From contig NZ_JENB01000037.1 of assembly GCF_000708715.2 (NCBI RefSeq), positions 1-50,178 of the forward strand: 50,178 nt of DNA. Reading direction: 5' to 3'. A model generated the notes under the pieces. The model worked only from the letters and a program-made list of their open reading frames with translations. It ran no database searches and had not been told where the DNA came from. This document shows, one piece after another, positions 25,237 through 32,539 of the stretch. The position numbers and the translations under genes are program-made. Source of the stretch: Pseudomonas putida W15Oct28 (lineage in GTDB: Bacteria; Pseudomonadota; Gammaproteobacteria; Pseudomonadales; Pseudomonadaceae). The number at the start of each line of letters is the position of its first letter. The first letter of the stretch is position 1.

Positions 25237-25614
25237 ATGCCCCTCGCCCCCGCCATACCGGTACTGCGCATCTTCTCGGTCGACAAGGCCAAGGAGTTCT
25301 ACCTCGATTTCCTCGGCTTCCGCCTGGACTGGGAGCACCGTTTCAGCCCGGACCTGCCCCTGTACATGCAAATTCACCGCGACGGCCTGATCCTGCACCT
25401 TTCCGAGCACCATGGTGATGCCTGCCCCGGCTCTACCGTGTTCGCCCGCACCGACGACCTGCGCGCGCTGGAGCGTGAACTGCAAGACAAGCAGTACGGC
25501 TATGCCCGGCCCGAGGCCGAGCGCCTGGACTGGGGCCTGCAGATGCAAGTGTGCGACCCGTTCGGCAACCGCCTGCGCTTTTGCCAGCAGATCGATGACG
25601 AGGCCAAGCCGTGA
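25237..25614 (+). CDS. Glyoxalase/bleomycin-resistance-fold protein
   Basis: A 125-residue VOC-superfamily protein. The pattern VLRIFSVDKAKEFYLDFLGF (residues 9-28), LILHLSEHHGD and VCDPFGNRLRFCQ is typical. Conserved His and Glu positions could bind a metal. The substrate is unknown; the family includes glyoxalases and antibiotic-binding proteins. Its stop overlaps the GTG start of the next gene (GTGA), so the two are translationally coupled. Confidence 0.85.
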   Translation: MPLAPAIPVLRIFSVDKAKEFYLDFLGFRLDWEHRFSPDLPLYMQIHRDGLILHLSEHHGDACPGSTVFARTDDLRALERELQDKQYGYARPEAERLDWGLQMQVCDPFGNRLRFCQQIDDEAKP

Positions 25615-25973
25615 AGGCGCTGGGCAAACGCGAAATGGCCCGCCTGGAGCGCGAGCTGGTGGCGTGCCTGACCGACGCCTGCGAAACCGCGAAGGCCCAG
25701 ATCGTCGGCTTCACCTGGCTCACCCACCGCCTTGACCCCGAGAACTTCCCAGCCAGCCTGCGGATCACCTGGGTGTTCGAGCACGAGGCCGACAAGGCTG
25801 CTGCCGTGGCGGGCGAAGCGAAAGCGCGCATGTTGGCGCTGACCCGGCAGGCGCTGGACCACGCCGGCATCCAGCTGGATCACCCTGCCTGGCATGTGCG
25901 CTTTGACAGTGAAGAGGCCTGCGCACACGGCCACGGTGGCGACTGGGCAAAGCGCTTGCAGAAGCAGCGCTGA
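25611..25973 (+). CDS. Small conserved protein coupled to the glyoxalase-fold gene
   Basis: A 120-residue protein starting with GTG (MKALGKREMARLERELVACL) that overlaps the preceding stop by 4 nt. It has no signal peptide or membrane segment. The N-terminus is a charged helix and the C-terminus contains CAHGHGGDW. I do not recognise a domain with certainty; such proteins are sometimes annotated as Fis-family regulators without a clear helix-turn-helix. Coupling suggests a joint role with the upstream protein. Confidence 0.75.
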   Translation: MKALGKREMARLERELVACLTDACETAKAQIVGFTWLTHRLDPENFPASLRITWVFEHEADKAAAVAGEAKARMLALTRQALDHAGIQLDHPAWHVRFDSEEACAHGHGGDWAKRLQKQR

Positions 25974-26053
25974 GGCCAGCTGGCGGGCGGTGCTTTACCC
26001 GCCCCCGGCGGTTGGTTAGGCTACGCATTCCCCAATTACGAGGTGTTCGTCCA

Positions 26054-26115
26054 ATGCGCCATTGATGCCGCCGTCCGTTTGACGGCCAGTCTTCAGCCTC
26101 CGGTTCACTCCGGAG
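26054..26115 (+). promoter_or_regulatory. Structured leader with mini-ORFs upstream of the ABC-F gene
   Basis: After GAGGTG there is a mini-ORF M-R-H-stop (26054-26065), overlapping by TGATG a second mini-ORF M-P-P-S-V-stop (26065-26082). Two hairpins follow or overlap: GCCGTC/GACGGC (26070-26086) and CTCCGG/CCGGAG (26098-26115). The ABC-F start is 27 nt downstream. This layout resembles ribosome-mediated attenuators of antibiotic resistance ABC-F genes; the role is inferred. Confidence 0.35.
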
Positions 26116-26141
26116 ATGTCGCGGCATTTGTGGAGTTGTGC

Positions 26142-27719
26142 ATGACGAACACGTCAATCCTGACGCTGGACAGCGTCTCCCTGGCCTTGCCTGATGGCAG
26201 GCTGCTGTTCACCGACCTTAACGAAACCTTCGACCAACGCCACACCGGCCTGGTCGGGCGCAATGGCGTGGGCAAGAGCCTGCTTGGGCAGGTTCTTGCC
26301 GGCCAGCGTGAACCGAGCAGCGGCCATTGCCGGCGCCTTGGCCTTGTCCACCTGCTGAACCAGCAGGTAATCGAGCGCAGCGCCACGCTTGCCGACCTGG
26401 CCCAGGTGGGCTCGGTGGTTGCGGCGCTGGAGCGCATCGAGCACGGCAGCATCAACCCCCAGGATTTCGACACCGTTGGCGAGCGCTGGGATATCCGCGA
26501 GCAATTGCAAGTAGAGCTGCAGCGCCATGGCCTGGGTCAACTCGACTGGCGCCAGCCCGTACATAGCCTGAGCGGTGGCCAGGCCATGCGCGTGGCGCTC
26601 ATTGGCGCATGGCTCAGCGATGCCGACTACCTGATCCTCGACGAACCGAGCAATCACCTGGACAACGACGCCCGTGCCCAGCTGCTTGGCATGATCGAGG
26701 ACTGGGACCGGGGCTTGCTGGTGATCAGCCACGACCGCAGCCTGCTGGGGCACATGGCGCGCATCGTCGAATTATCCAGCCTGGGGTTGCAGGCCTATGG
26801 CGGCAACTACAGCTTCTATGCAGCCCAAAAAGCCAGCCAGGCAGCGCAGGCCGAGCAGCAACTTGCCCGACTGAAGCAGGAGCAGCAACGCCAGGCCCGT
26901 GAACTGCAGCGCCAGCGCGAAGAACTGGAACGCCATCAGGCAAGGGCCGGGCGGCAAGCCAGGCATGCCAACCAGGCCAAAATCCTGGTCGACCGCCAGC
27001 AGGAGCGCAGCCAGGCCACAGCGGGCAAGCAGCGCCGCGACCATCGCGATGCCCGGCAAGCCCTGCTGAGCCAAGTGCGGGACGCCGCCCGCGAGGTCGA
27101 GCAATCCAGTGCAATTACCTTGCATGCCCCCACGCCACAGCGTCATGCGGGCCGCGAAGTGCTGGCCGTGCAGGCACTTCGCTTGCCCCGAGGCACCCGC
27201 AAACCGCTTGACCTGCGCTTGTGCCAGGGCCAGCGGCTGGGCGTGGTCGGCGCCAATGGCAGTGGCAAGTCCACCCTGCTCAGGCTGCTGAGCGGAGCGT
27301 TACCGGCATCGCCCGACCAGTTACGCCTCAGTGGCGAGACTGCCCTGCTCGACCAGCACTGCAGCACGCTACCAGGCCACATCAGCGTGCTCGAACACCT
27401 GCGCCAGGCCAACCCGGTGCTGGCCCAGGGCGAATTGCGCAGCCGCCTGGCGCAACTGGGCCTGGATGCGGCCCGTATCGAACTGCCCAGCAGCCTGCTC
27501 AGCGGAGGCGAGCGGATGAAGGCCGCGCTGGCCGCCGTGCTGTACCGCGAGCGGCCACTCGACCTGTTGCTGCTGGACGAGCCCGGCAACCACCTGGACC
27601 TGCCATCACTGGCAGCCTTGGAGCACATGCTCGGGCGGTTTCGTGGGGCGCTGATGGTGGCGTCCCATGATGCGGTACTGCTGGAAAACCTGGCCCTGCA
27701 TGGCTACCTGCACTTGTAG
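26142..27719 (+). CDS. ABC-F family ATPase
   Basis: A 525-residue soluble protein with two ABC cassettes and no membrane domain. Cassette 1: Walker A GRNGVGKS (39-46), signature SLSGGQAMRVAL, Walker B YLILDEPSNHLD. A charged linker follows, rich in Arg and Gln (about 240-330). Cassette 2: GANGSGKST near 370, LLSGGERMKAAL, LLLLDEPGNHLDL. ABC-F proteins act on the ribosome as translation factors or antibiotic protection proteins. The ATG at 26142 has GGAG 7 nt upstream. The stop codon TAG lies inside the first bases of a REP element, so the C-terminus (YLHL) is set by that repeat. Confidence 0.9.
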   Translation: MTNTSILTLDSVSLALPDGRLLFTDLNETFDQRHTGLVGRNGVGKSLLGQVLAGQREPSSGHCRRLGLVHLLNQQVIERSATLADLAQVGSVVAALERIEHGSINPQDFDTVGERWDIREQLQVELQRHGLGQLDWRQPVHSLSGGQAMRVALIGAWLSDADYLILDEPSNHLDNDARAQLLGMIEDWDRGLLVISHDRSLLGHMARIVELSSLGLQAYGGNYSFYAAQKASQAAQAEQQLARLKQEQQRQARELQRQREELERHQARAGRQARHANQAKILVDRQQERSQATAGKQRRDHRDARQALLSQVRDAAREVEQSSAITLHAPTPQRHAGREVLAVQALRLPRGTRKPLDLRLCQGQRLGVVGANGSGKSTLLRLLSGALPASPDQLRLSGETALLDQHCSTLPGHISVLEHLRQANPVLAQGELRSRLAQLGLDAARIELPSSLLSGGERMKAALAAVLYRERPLDLLLLDEPGNHLDLPSLAALEHMLGRFRGALMVASHDAVLLENLALHGYLHL

Positions 27720-27808
27720 GAGCAGCCTTGTGCTGCGAAGAGGCCGGTACTGGCGACACAATTGCATCCAATGGACCGGCCTCTTCGCAGCACAAGGCTG
27801 CTCCTACA
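27716..27808. repeat. REP pair forming a long inverted repeat after the ABC-F gene
   Basis: TTGTAGGAGCAGCCTTGTGC (continuing TGCGAAGAGGCCGGT) at the left and its exact-type complement at the right form a stem of over 30 bp. It includes the stop codon of the ABC-F gene and probably ends its transcript. Confidence 0.85.
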
Positions 27809-27952
27809 ACGACCGCGGACCGAGAATAATGCATCGCAGGCTATCAATTCGTGACTGGCCGTTCCCGATCCGCGATGGATGTATTATGGTGACGTGGTGC
27901 GCATATAACAGCAGCCCGAGCGATCGGGCACTTGCAAGACAATGAGGGTGTC

Positions 27953-28972
27953 ATGAGCAACGAAAGCATTAACTGGGACAAGCTGGGTTTCGACTACATC
28001 AAAACCGACAAACGCTACCTGTCCGTATGGCGCAATGGCGAGTGGGACAAGGGCACCCTGACCGACGACAACGTCCTGCACATCAGTGAAGGCTCCACGG
28101 CCCTGCACTACGGCCAGCAATGCTTCGAAGGCCTCAAGGCCTACCGTTGCAAGGACGGCTCGATCAACCTGTTCCGCCCGGACCAGAACGCCGCCCGCAT
28201 GCAGCGCAGCTGCGCCCGCCTGCTGATGCCGCACGTGCCGACCGATGTGTTCATCGAAGCGTGCAAGCAAGTGGTCAAGGCCAACGAAAAGTTCGTGCCA
28301 CCGCACGGCAAAGGCGCCCTGTACCTGCGCCCGTTCGTGATCGGCACCGGTGACAACATTGGCGTGCGCACCGCCCCCGAGTTCATCTTCTCGGTCTTCG
28401 CCATTCCGGTTGGCTCGTACTTCAAGGGCGGCATGAAGCCGCACAACTTCCAGATCTCCAGCTTCGACCGCGCCGCTCCACAAGGCACCGGCGCAGCCAA
28501 GGTCGGTGGCAACTACGCTGCCAGCCTGCAGCCAGGCGCTGAAGCCAAGAAGGCCAACTTCGCCGACGCCATCTACCTCGATCCGCTGACCCACACCAAG
28601 ATCGAGGAAGTCGGTTCGGCCAACTTCTTCGGCATTACCGGCAACAACGAGTTCGTGACCCCGAAATCGGCCTCGGTGCTGCCAGGCATCACCCGCCTGT
28701 CGCTGATGGAACTGGCGCAATCGCGCCTGGGCCTGACCGTGATCGAAGGCGACGTCGAAATCAGCAAGCTGGACCGCTTCATCGAAGCCGGCGCTTGCGG
28801 TACCGCTGCGGTGATTACCCCGATCGGCGGTATCGAGTACAACGGCAAGCTGCACGTGTTCCACGACCTGGAAAAGGTCGGCCCGGTTACCCAGAAGCTC
28901 TACAACGAGCTGACCGGCATCCAGAGCGGTGATGTTGAAGCACCGGCAGGCTGGATCGTCAAGGTCGCCTGA
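27953..28972 (+). CDS. ilvE: Branched-chain amino acid aminotransferase IlvE
   Basis: PLP fold-type IV aminotransferase of 339 residues, the BCAT2-like size. It converts Leu, Ile and Val to or from their 2-oxo acids. Lys183 in AAKVGGNYA is the expected PLP lysine. Other motifs are HYGQQCFEGLKAYR (52-65), ALYLRPFVIGTG and EVGSANFFGI. The ATG at 27953 (MSNESINWDKLGFDY) has GAGGGT 7 nt upstream; an in-frame TTG at 27932 is rejected. It is followed by a strong terminator. Confidence 0.95.
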   Translation: MSNESINWDKLGFDYIKTDKRYLSVWRNGEWDKGTLTDDNVLHISEGSTALHYGQQCFEGLKAYRCKDGSINLFRPDQNAARMQRSCARLLMPHVPTDVFIEACKQVVKANEKFVPPHGKGALYLRPFVIGTGDNIGVRTAPEFIFSVFAIPVGSYFKGGMKPHNFQISSFDRAAPQGTGAAKVGGNYAASLQPGAEAKKANFADAIYLDPLTHTKIEEVGSANFFGITGNNEFVTPKSASVLPGITRLSLMELAQSRLGLTVIEGDVEISKLDRFIEAGACGTAAVITPIGGIEYNGKLHVFHDLEKVGPVTQKLYNELTGIQSGDVEAPAGWIVKVA

Positions 28973-28990
28973 GGCGCATCAGCTGTATGA

Positions 28991-29027
28991 AAACGGGGCA
29001 TGCCAGCAATGGCATGCCCCGTTTTTT
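28991..29027 (+). terminator. Rho-independent terminator of ilvE
   Basis: A perfect stem AACGGGGCATGCCA/TGGCATGCCCCGTT with loop GCAA, followed by T6, starts 19 nt after the ilvE stop. Confidence 0.92.
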
Positions 29028-29046
29028 GTTGGACGACTCGAGAAAA

Positions 29047-29095
29047 TGTGGGAGCGGCCTTGCGGCCCTTTCGCGACACAAGGCCGCTCCCACAG
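29047..29095. repeat. Single REP hairpin
   Basis: TGTGGGAGCGGCCTTG and CAAGGCCGCTCCCACA face each other with only about 17 bp between them. It lies between the ilvE terminator and the end of the PACE gene. Confidence 0.75.
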
Positions 29096-29100
29096 GAGAG

Positions 29101-29529
29101 TTATGCAAGGCGACGCTGCATCAGCAGGTGCCGGGCTTTGTCGAAGGCCCAGTTGTACAGCACGGTGTAGGGCAGAATGATCACGAAAAAACCCAGCTCC
29201 ACCATGAACGCCTGCAGCAGCGAAATATCCAGCATCCACGCCGCCACCGGCAGGCACCACACCACCAGCCCAGCCTCGAAGCCCAGGCCGTGCACAAAGC
29301 GCGCACTGGCCTTCCAGTGGATGCGCTCAGTCTGCACCCAGCGATCGACCAGCGCGTTGTAGACCATGTTCCACAACATGGCGATCAGCGACAGGGTTAC
29401 CGCCAGTGCCCCCGCCGTTGCCAGCGATTTGCCCATCACCCAGGACAACAGTGGCGCACACAGCAGTACAGCGAATACTTCGTAACCAACGGCGTGAACC
29501 AGGCGTTCGGTGAAAGAGACCGTTTTCAT
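29101..29529 (-). CDS. PACE family multidrug efflux protein
   Basis: A 142-residue inner membrane protein with four helices formed by two tandem BTP domains: HAVGYEVFAVLLCAPLLSW and HGLGFEAGLVVWCLPVAAW are clearly repeats of each other. This is the AceI-type proteobacterial antimicrobial compound efflux family (biocides such as chlorhexidine, or polyamines). The ATG at 29527-29529 is preferred over one at 29541, which has a poor ribosome binding site. It is divergent from a LysR regulator, the common arrangement for aceI/aceR pairs. Confidence 0.88.
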   Translation of the reverse strand: MKTVSFTERLVHAVGYEVFAVLLCAPLLSWVMGKSLATAGALAVTLSLIAMLWNMVYNALVDRWVQTERIHWKASARFVHGLGFEAGLVVWCLPVAAWMLDISLLQAFMVELGFFVIILPYTVLYNWAFDKARHLLMQRRLA

Positions 29530-29621
29530 TGCAAATTCCATCCATTGCGTGAGTCGTGCTTCCTATTTTCTTTGATAGAACTGATACTCGCGACATAGCT
29601 ACCATCGGTTTTATCAATACC

Positions 29622-30476
29622 ATGCGCTACTCACCCGAAGCTCTGGTCGCCTTTGTTGAAGCAGCATCGCTAGGCTCTTTTTCTGCAGCGGCGCGCAAAC
29701 TGCGCAAAAGCCAGTCCACGATCAGCATCGCCATCGCCAATTTCGAGGCCGATATCGGCTGCCCGCTGTTTGATCGCGGTGGCCGCCACCCCACGCTGAA
29801 CGAAGCTGGCCGGCAGGTGCTGAGCCATGTCGAAGCGATCCTGGACGCCAGCGCCCAGCTGGATGCGCTGGCGGTCAGGCTGGGGCAGCACGTCGAGGCG
29901 CTGGTTTCGGTGGTGATGTCGGACAGCTACAGCGTCACCTTCCAGGGCGCGGTAATGGCCCGCTTCGCCCAGCACTACCCGCACACCGAATTGCGCTGCG
30001 GCCCGGCGGAAGACGCCGATGTGATCGACATGATCCAGCAGGGCCTGGCCCATGTCGGCATTCTAGCCACGCAGCCCAGCTACCCCGCCGACGTTGCCGT
30101 GGCGCGCTTGCCCGAGCAGGCGGAGTTCGGTGTGTATGTGGCCAGCGGGCACCCGTTGGCGGGCCTGAAAACGGTGCAAACGCAACACCTTGAAAACGCG
30201 CGGCAGCTCTACATCAAAACCTACGCCCCCAGCCTGCACCACGGCCGTGGCCAGGCCTGGTCGGCACCGGATTACCTCACCCTGCTGGAGTTTGCCGTGC
30301 GCGGGTTTGGCTGGGCCGAACTGCCCAGGGCGCTGGTGGCGCGGTTTGGCAATGAGCTGGTGGAGTTGCAGATAGCGGGTTACCCGCGCCGGGTGGATAT
30401 GGATGTGGCCTGGTCGAGCCGGCGGGCGCTTGGGCCAGCGGGGCAATGGCTGGTACGGCAGATGCTGGGGCAGTAG
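29622..30476 (+). CDS. LysR family regulator divergent from the PACE gene
   Basis: A 284-residue LTTR: N-terminal helix-turn-helix (MRYSPEALVAFVEAASLGSF, KSQSTISIAIANFEADIG) and an effector domain. The start at 29622 is chosen because MRYSPEALVAF aligns with LysR N-termini; an in-frame codon at 29556 lies in the shared promoter. It probably activates the divergent efflux gene in response to its substrate. Confidence 0.9.
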   Translation: MRYSPEALVAFVEAASLGSFSAAARKLRKSQSTISIAIANFEADIGCPLFDRGGRHPTLNEAGRQVLSHVEAILDASAQLDALAVRLGQHVEALVSVVMSDSYSVTFQGAVMARFAQHYPHTELRCGPAEDADVIDMIQQGLAHVGILATQPSYPADVAVARLPEQAEFGVYVASGHPLAGLKTVQTQHLENARQLYIKTYAPSLHHGRGQAWSAPDYLTLLEFAVRGFGWAELPRALVARFGNELVELQIAGYPRRVDMDVAWSSRRALGPAGQWLVRQMLGQ

Positions 30477-30510
30477 GTCTTTACCTGCCAGCATTTGGGG
30501 CTGCTGCGCA

Positions 30511-30600
30511 GCCCATCGCGACACAAGGCCGCTCCTACAGGTACAGCGTTGGCCCGCTGGATTGCTTTCTCTTGTGGGAGCGGCCTTGCCGGGGCGCCGG
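30511..30600. repeat. REP pair in the gap before hyuB
   Basis: The 304-bp gap 30477-30780 contains outward-facing cores GCGACACAAGGCCGCTCCTA (continuing CAG) near 30518-30540 and TTGTGGGAGCGGCCTTGCCG near 30572-30591. A further GACCGGTC palindrome follows. The rest of the gap is presumably the hyuB promoter; no clear boxes were seen. Confidence 0.7.
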
Positions 30601-30780
30601 ACCGGTCGGAAAGGGGCGCAAAGCGCCCCCAGTTTTTCAAGCCAGCCCCGCTAGTGCGCCCTGACACAACAACCAGTACACCCAGCGACAAGCCTTCCCC
30701 CGCCCTGCCCCGTAGCCTGTCACCACGCGCCGCCCTGCCGCGGCACGCACCCAAAGCACAAGAACAAACGTTGGTGACCT

Positions 30781-32526
30781 ATGCAGACAGTAGATCCGAT
30801 CACCCTTGCGGTTGTCCGGGGTGCGCTGGAGACAGCGCAACGCGAAATGACCCTGACCCTGGAAAAGACCGGGCGCTCCAGTGTGTTCAACCTGGCCCAC
30901 GACTATTCCAACTCGCTGTTCGACCACCTGCCGGAAATGATCCTGCAAGGCCAGGACATTCCCATCCACCTGGGCTCGCTGATCCCGGCCATGAAGTGCG
31001 TGGCCGGGTTCTTCGGCGACGACATCGCCGAAGGCGATGTGATCTACCACAACGACCCGGCTTACAAAGGCAGCCATATTCTCGACTGCTGCATGTACAA
31101 GCCGGTGTACTACAAGGGCGAACTGGTGTTCTGGACCGTGTGCAAAGGCCACCTGACCGACATCGGCGGCCCGGTACCGGCTGGTTATAACCCGGACGCC
31201 AAGGAGATCTACGCCGAAGGCCTGCGCATTCCTCCGGTCAAGCTGTGGGAAAAGGGCAAGCGCCGCGAAGACGTGATCAACTTCATGCTCACCAACATGC
31301 GCGCCCGCCCCTATCAGGAAGGCGACCTCAATGCCCAGTACGGCGCCTGCAAGGTCGGCGAGCGGCACTTGCTGGCGCTGCTGGACAAGTACGGCGTGGC
31401 GCAAGTACGTGCCTGCATTGCCGAGCTGAAGAACATGGCCGACCGGCACATGCGCGCGCTGTTGCGCGACGTGCCGGACGGTGACTACAGCGGCACCGCC
31501 GTGCTCGAAGATGCCGGCCACGGCCTGGGGGAACTGGCCATCACCGCCCATGTGAAGATTCGTGGCGACCAGGCCCACGTGCGTATCGACAGCCCGCCGC
31601 AGGTGCCCTACTTCATCAACTCCTACGAGGGCAACTCGGTGTCGGGCGTTTACCTGGGGCTGATGATGTTCGCCCAGGTGGCACCGCCCTACAACGAAGG
31701 CCTGTACCGCTGCGTCACGGTCGATGTCGGGCCCAGTGGAACCCTGTGCAACGCCGAAGAACCGGCGCCCCACGTCAACTGCACCACCACGCCGATGGAG
31801 ACCCTGGCCGATGCCGTGCGCACCGCGCTGGAGCAAGCCTCACCACAGCGGGTAACGGCCTCCTGGGGGCACACCAGCGGCATCAACATCGCCGGCCACG
31901 ACCCGCGCAACGGCAACAGCGAGTACGTGACGATGGTGCTGGCCTCGATCATTTCCGGTGCCGGTGCCAACCAGGTGATGGATGGCTGGCACGCCTGCGG
32001 TCCGCTGTGCTGCTTCGGGGCGCTGATGAGCGGCGACATCGAACTGCTTGAGCACGCCTATCCGGTGCTGATCCACCGCTACAGCCTGATGGCCGACAGT
32101 GGCGGCGCCGGTGAATTGCGCGGTGGTTCGGGCACCCGCCTGGAGATCGAACCGCTTGACCACGCCATGACCGTGGTCGGCTTCGGCGAGGGACGCCAAC
32201 TGCCCACCGCGGGTGCCGCCGGGGCACGCAATGCCCTGCTCGAGCCCAAGCTGGGTCGGCTGATCCACCGCCACGCCGATGGCAGCGAAGACCATTACAC
32301 GCAGAACCCGATGCTCACCCTGCAGCCCGGTGAACGCATCATCAACATCAACCCCGGTGGTGGTGGCTACGGCGACCCGCTGCGCCGTCCGGTCGCAGCA
32401 GTACTGGAGGATGTGCGCAACGGCCTGGTCTCGCCACAAGGGGCAGCCCTGGAGTATGGCGTGGTCCTCGATGACGATGGCCACCTCGACGACACCGCAA
32501 CCCGCCTTGCCCGCGCCCCGCGCTGA
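30781..32526 (+). CDS. hyuB: Hydantoinase B/oxoprolinase family protein
   Basis: A 581-residue subunit of an ATP-dependent amidohydrolase (N-methylhydantoinase, oxoprolinase or acetophenone carboxylase type). Family motifs include VVRGALETAQREMTLTLEKT (12-31), YHNDPAYKGSHILDC, FWTVCKGHLTDIGG, FINSYEGNSVSGVYLGL and the glycine-rich INPGGGGYGDPLRRP near the C-terminus. It forms a complex with the HyuA-type subunit encoded 13 nt downstream. The substrate cannot be read from the sequence. Confidence 0.92.
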   Translation: MQTVDPITLAVVRGALETAQREMTLTLEKTGRSSVFNLAHDYSNSLFDHLPEMILQGQDIPIHLGSLIPAMKCVAGFFGDDIAEGDVIYHNDPAYKGSHILDCCMYKPVYYKGELVFWTVCKGHLTDIGGPVPAGYNPDAKEIYAEGLRIPPVKLWEKGKRREDVINFMLTNMRARPYQEGDLNAQYGACKVGERHLLALLDKYGVAQVRACIAELKNMADRHMRALLRDVPDGDYSGTAVLEDAGHGLGELAITAHVKIRGDQAHVRIDSPPQVPYFINSYEGNSVSGVYLGLMMFAQVAPPYNEGLYRCVTVDVGPSGTLCNAEEPAPHVNCTTTPMETLADAVRTALEQASPQRVTASWGHTSGINIAGHDPRNGNSEYVTMVLASIISGAGANQVMDGWHACGPLCCFGALMSGDIELLEHAYPVLIHRYSLMADSGGAGELRGGSGTRLEIEPLDHAMTVVGFGEGRQLPTAGAAGARNALLEPKLGRLIHRHADGSEDHYTQNPMLTLQPGERIININPGGGGYGDPLRRPVAAVLEDVRNGLVSPQGAALEYGVVLDDDGHLDDTATRLARAPR

Positions 32527-32539
32527 CCGGAGAACCATC

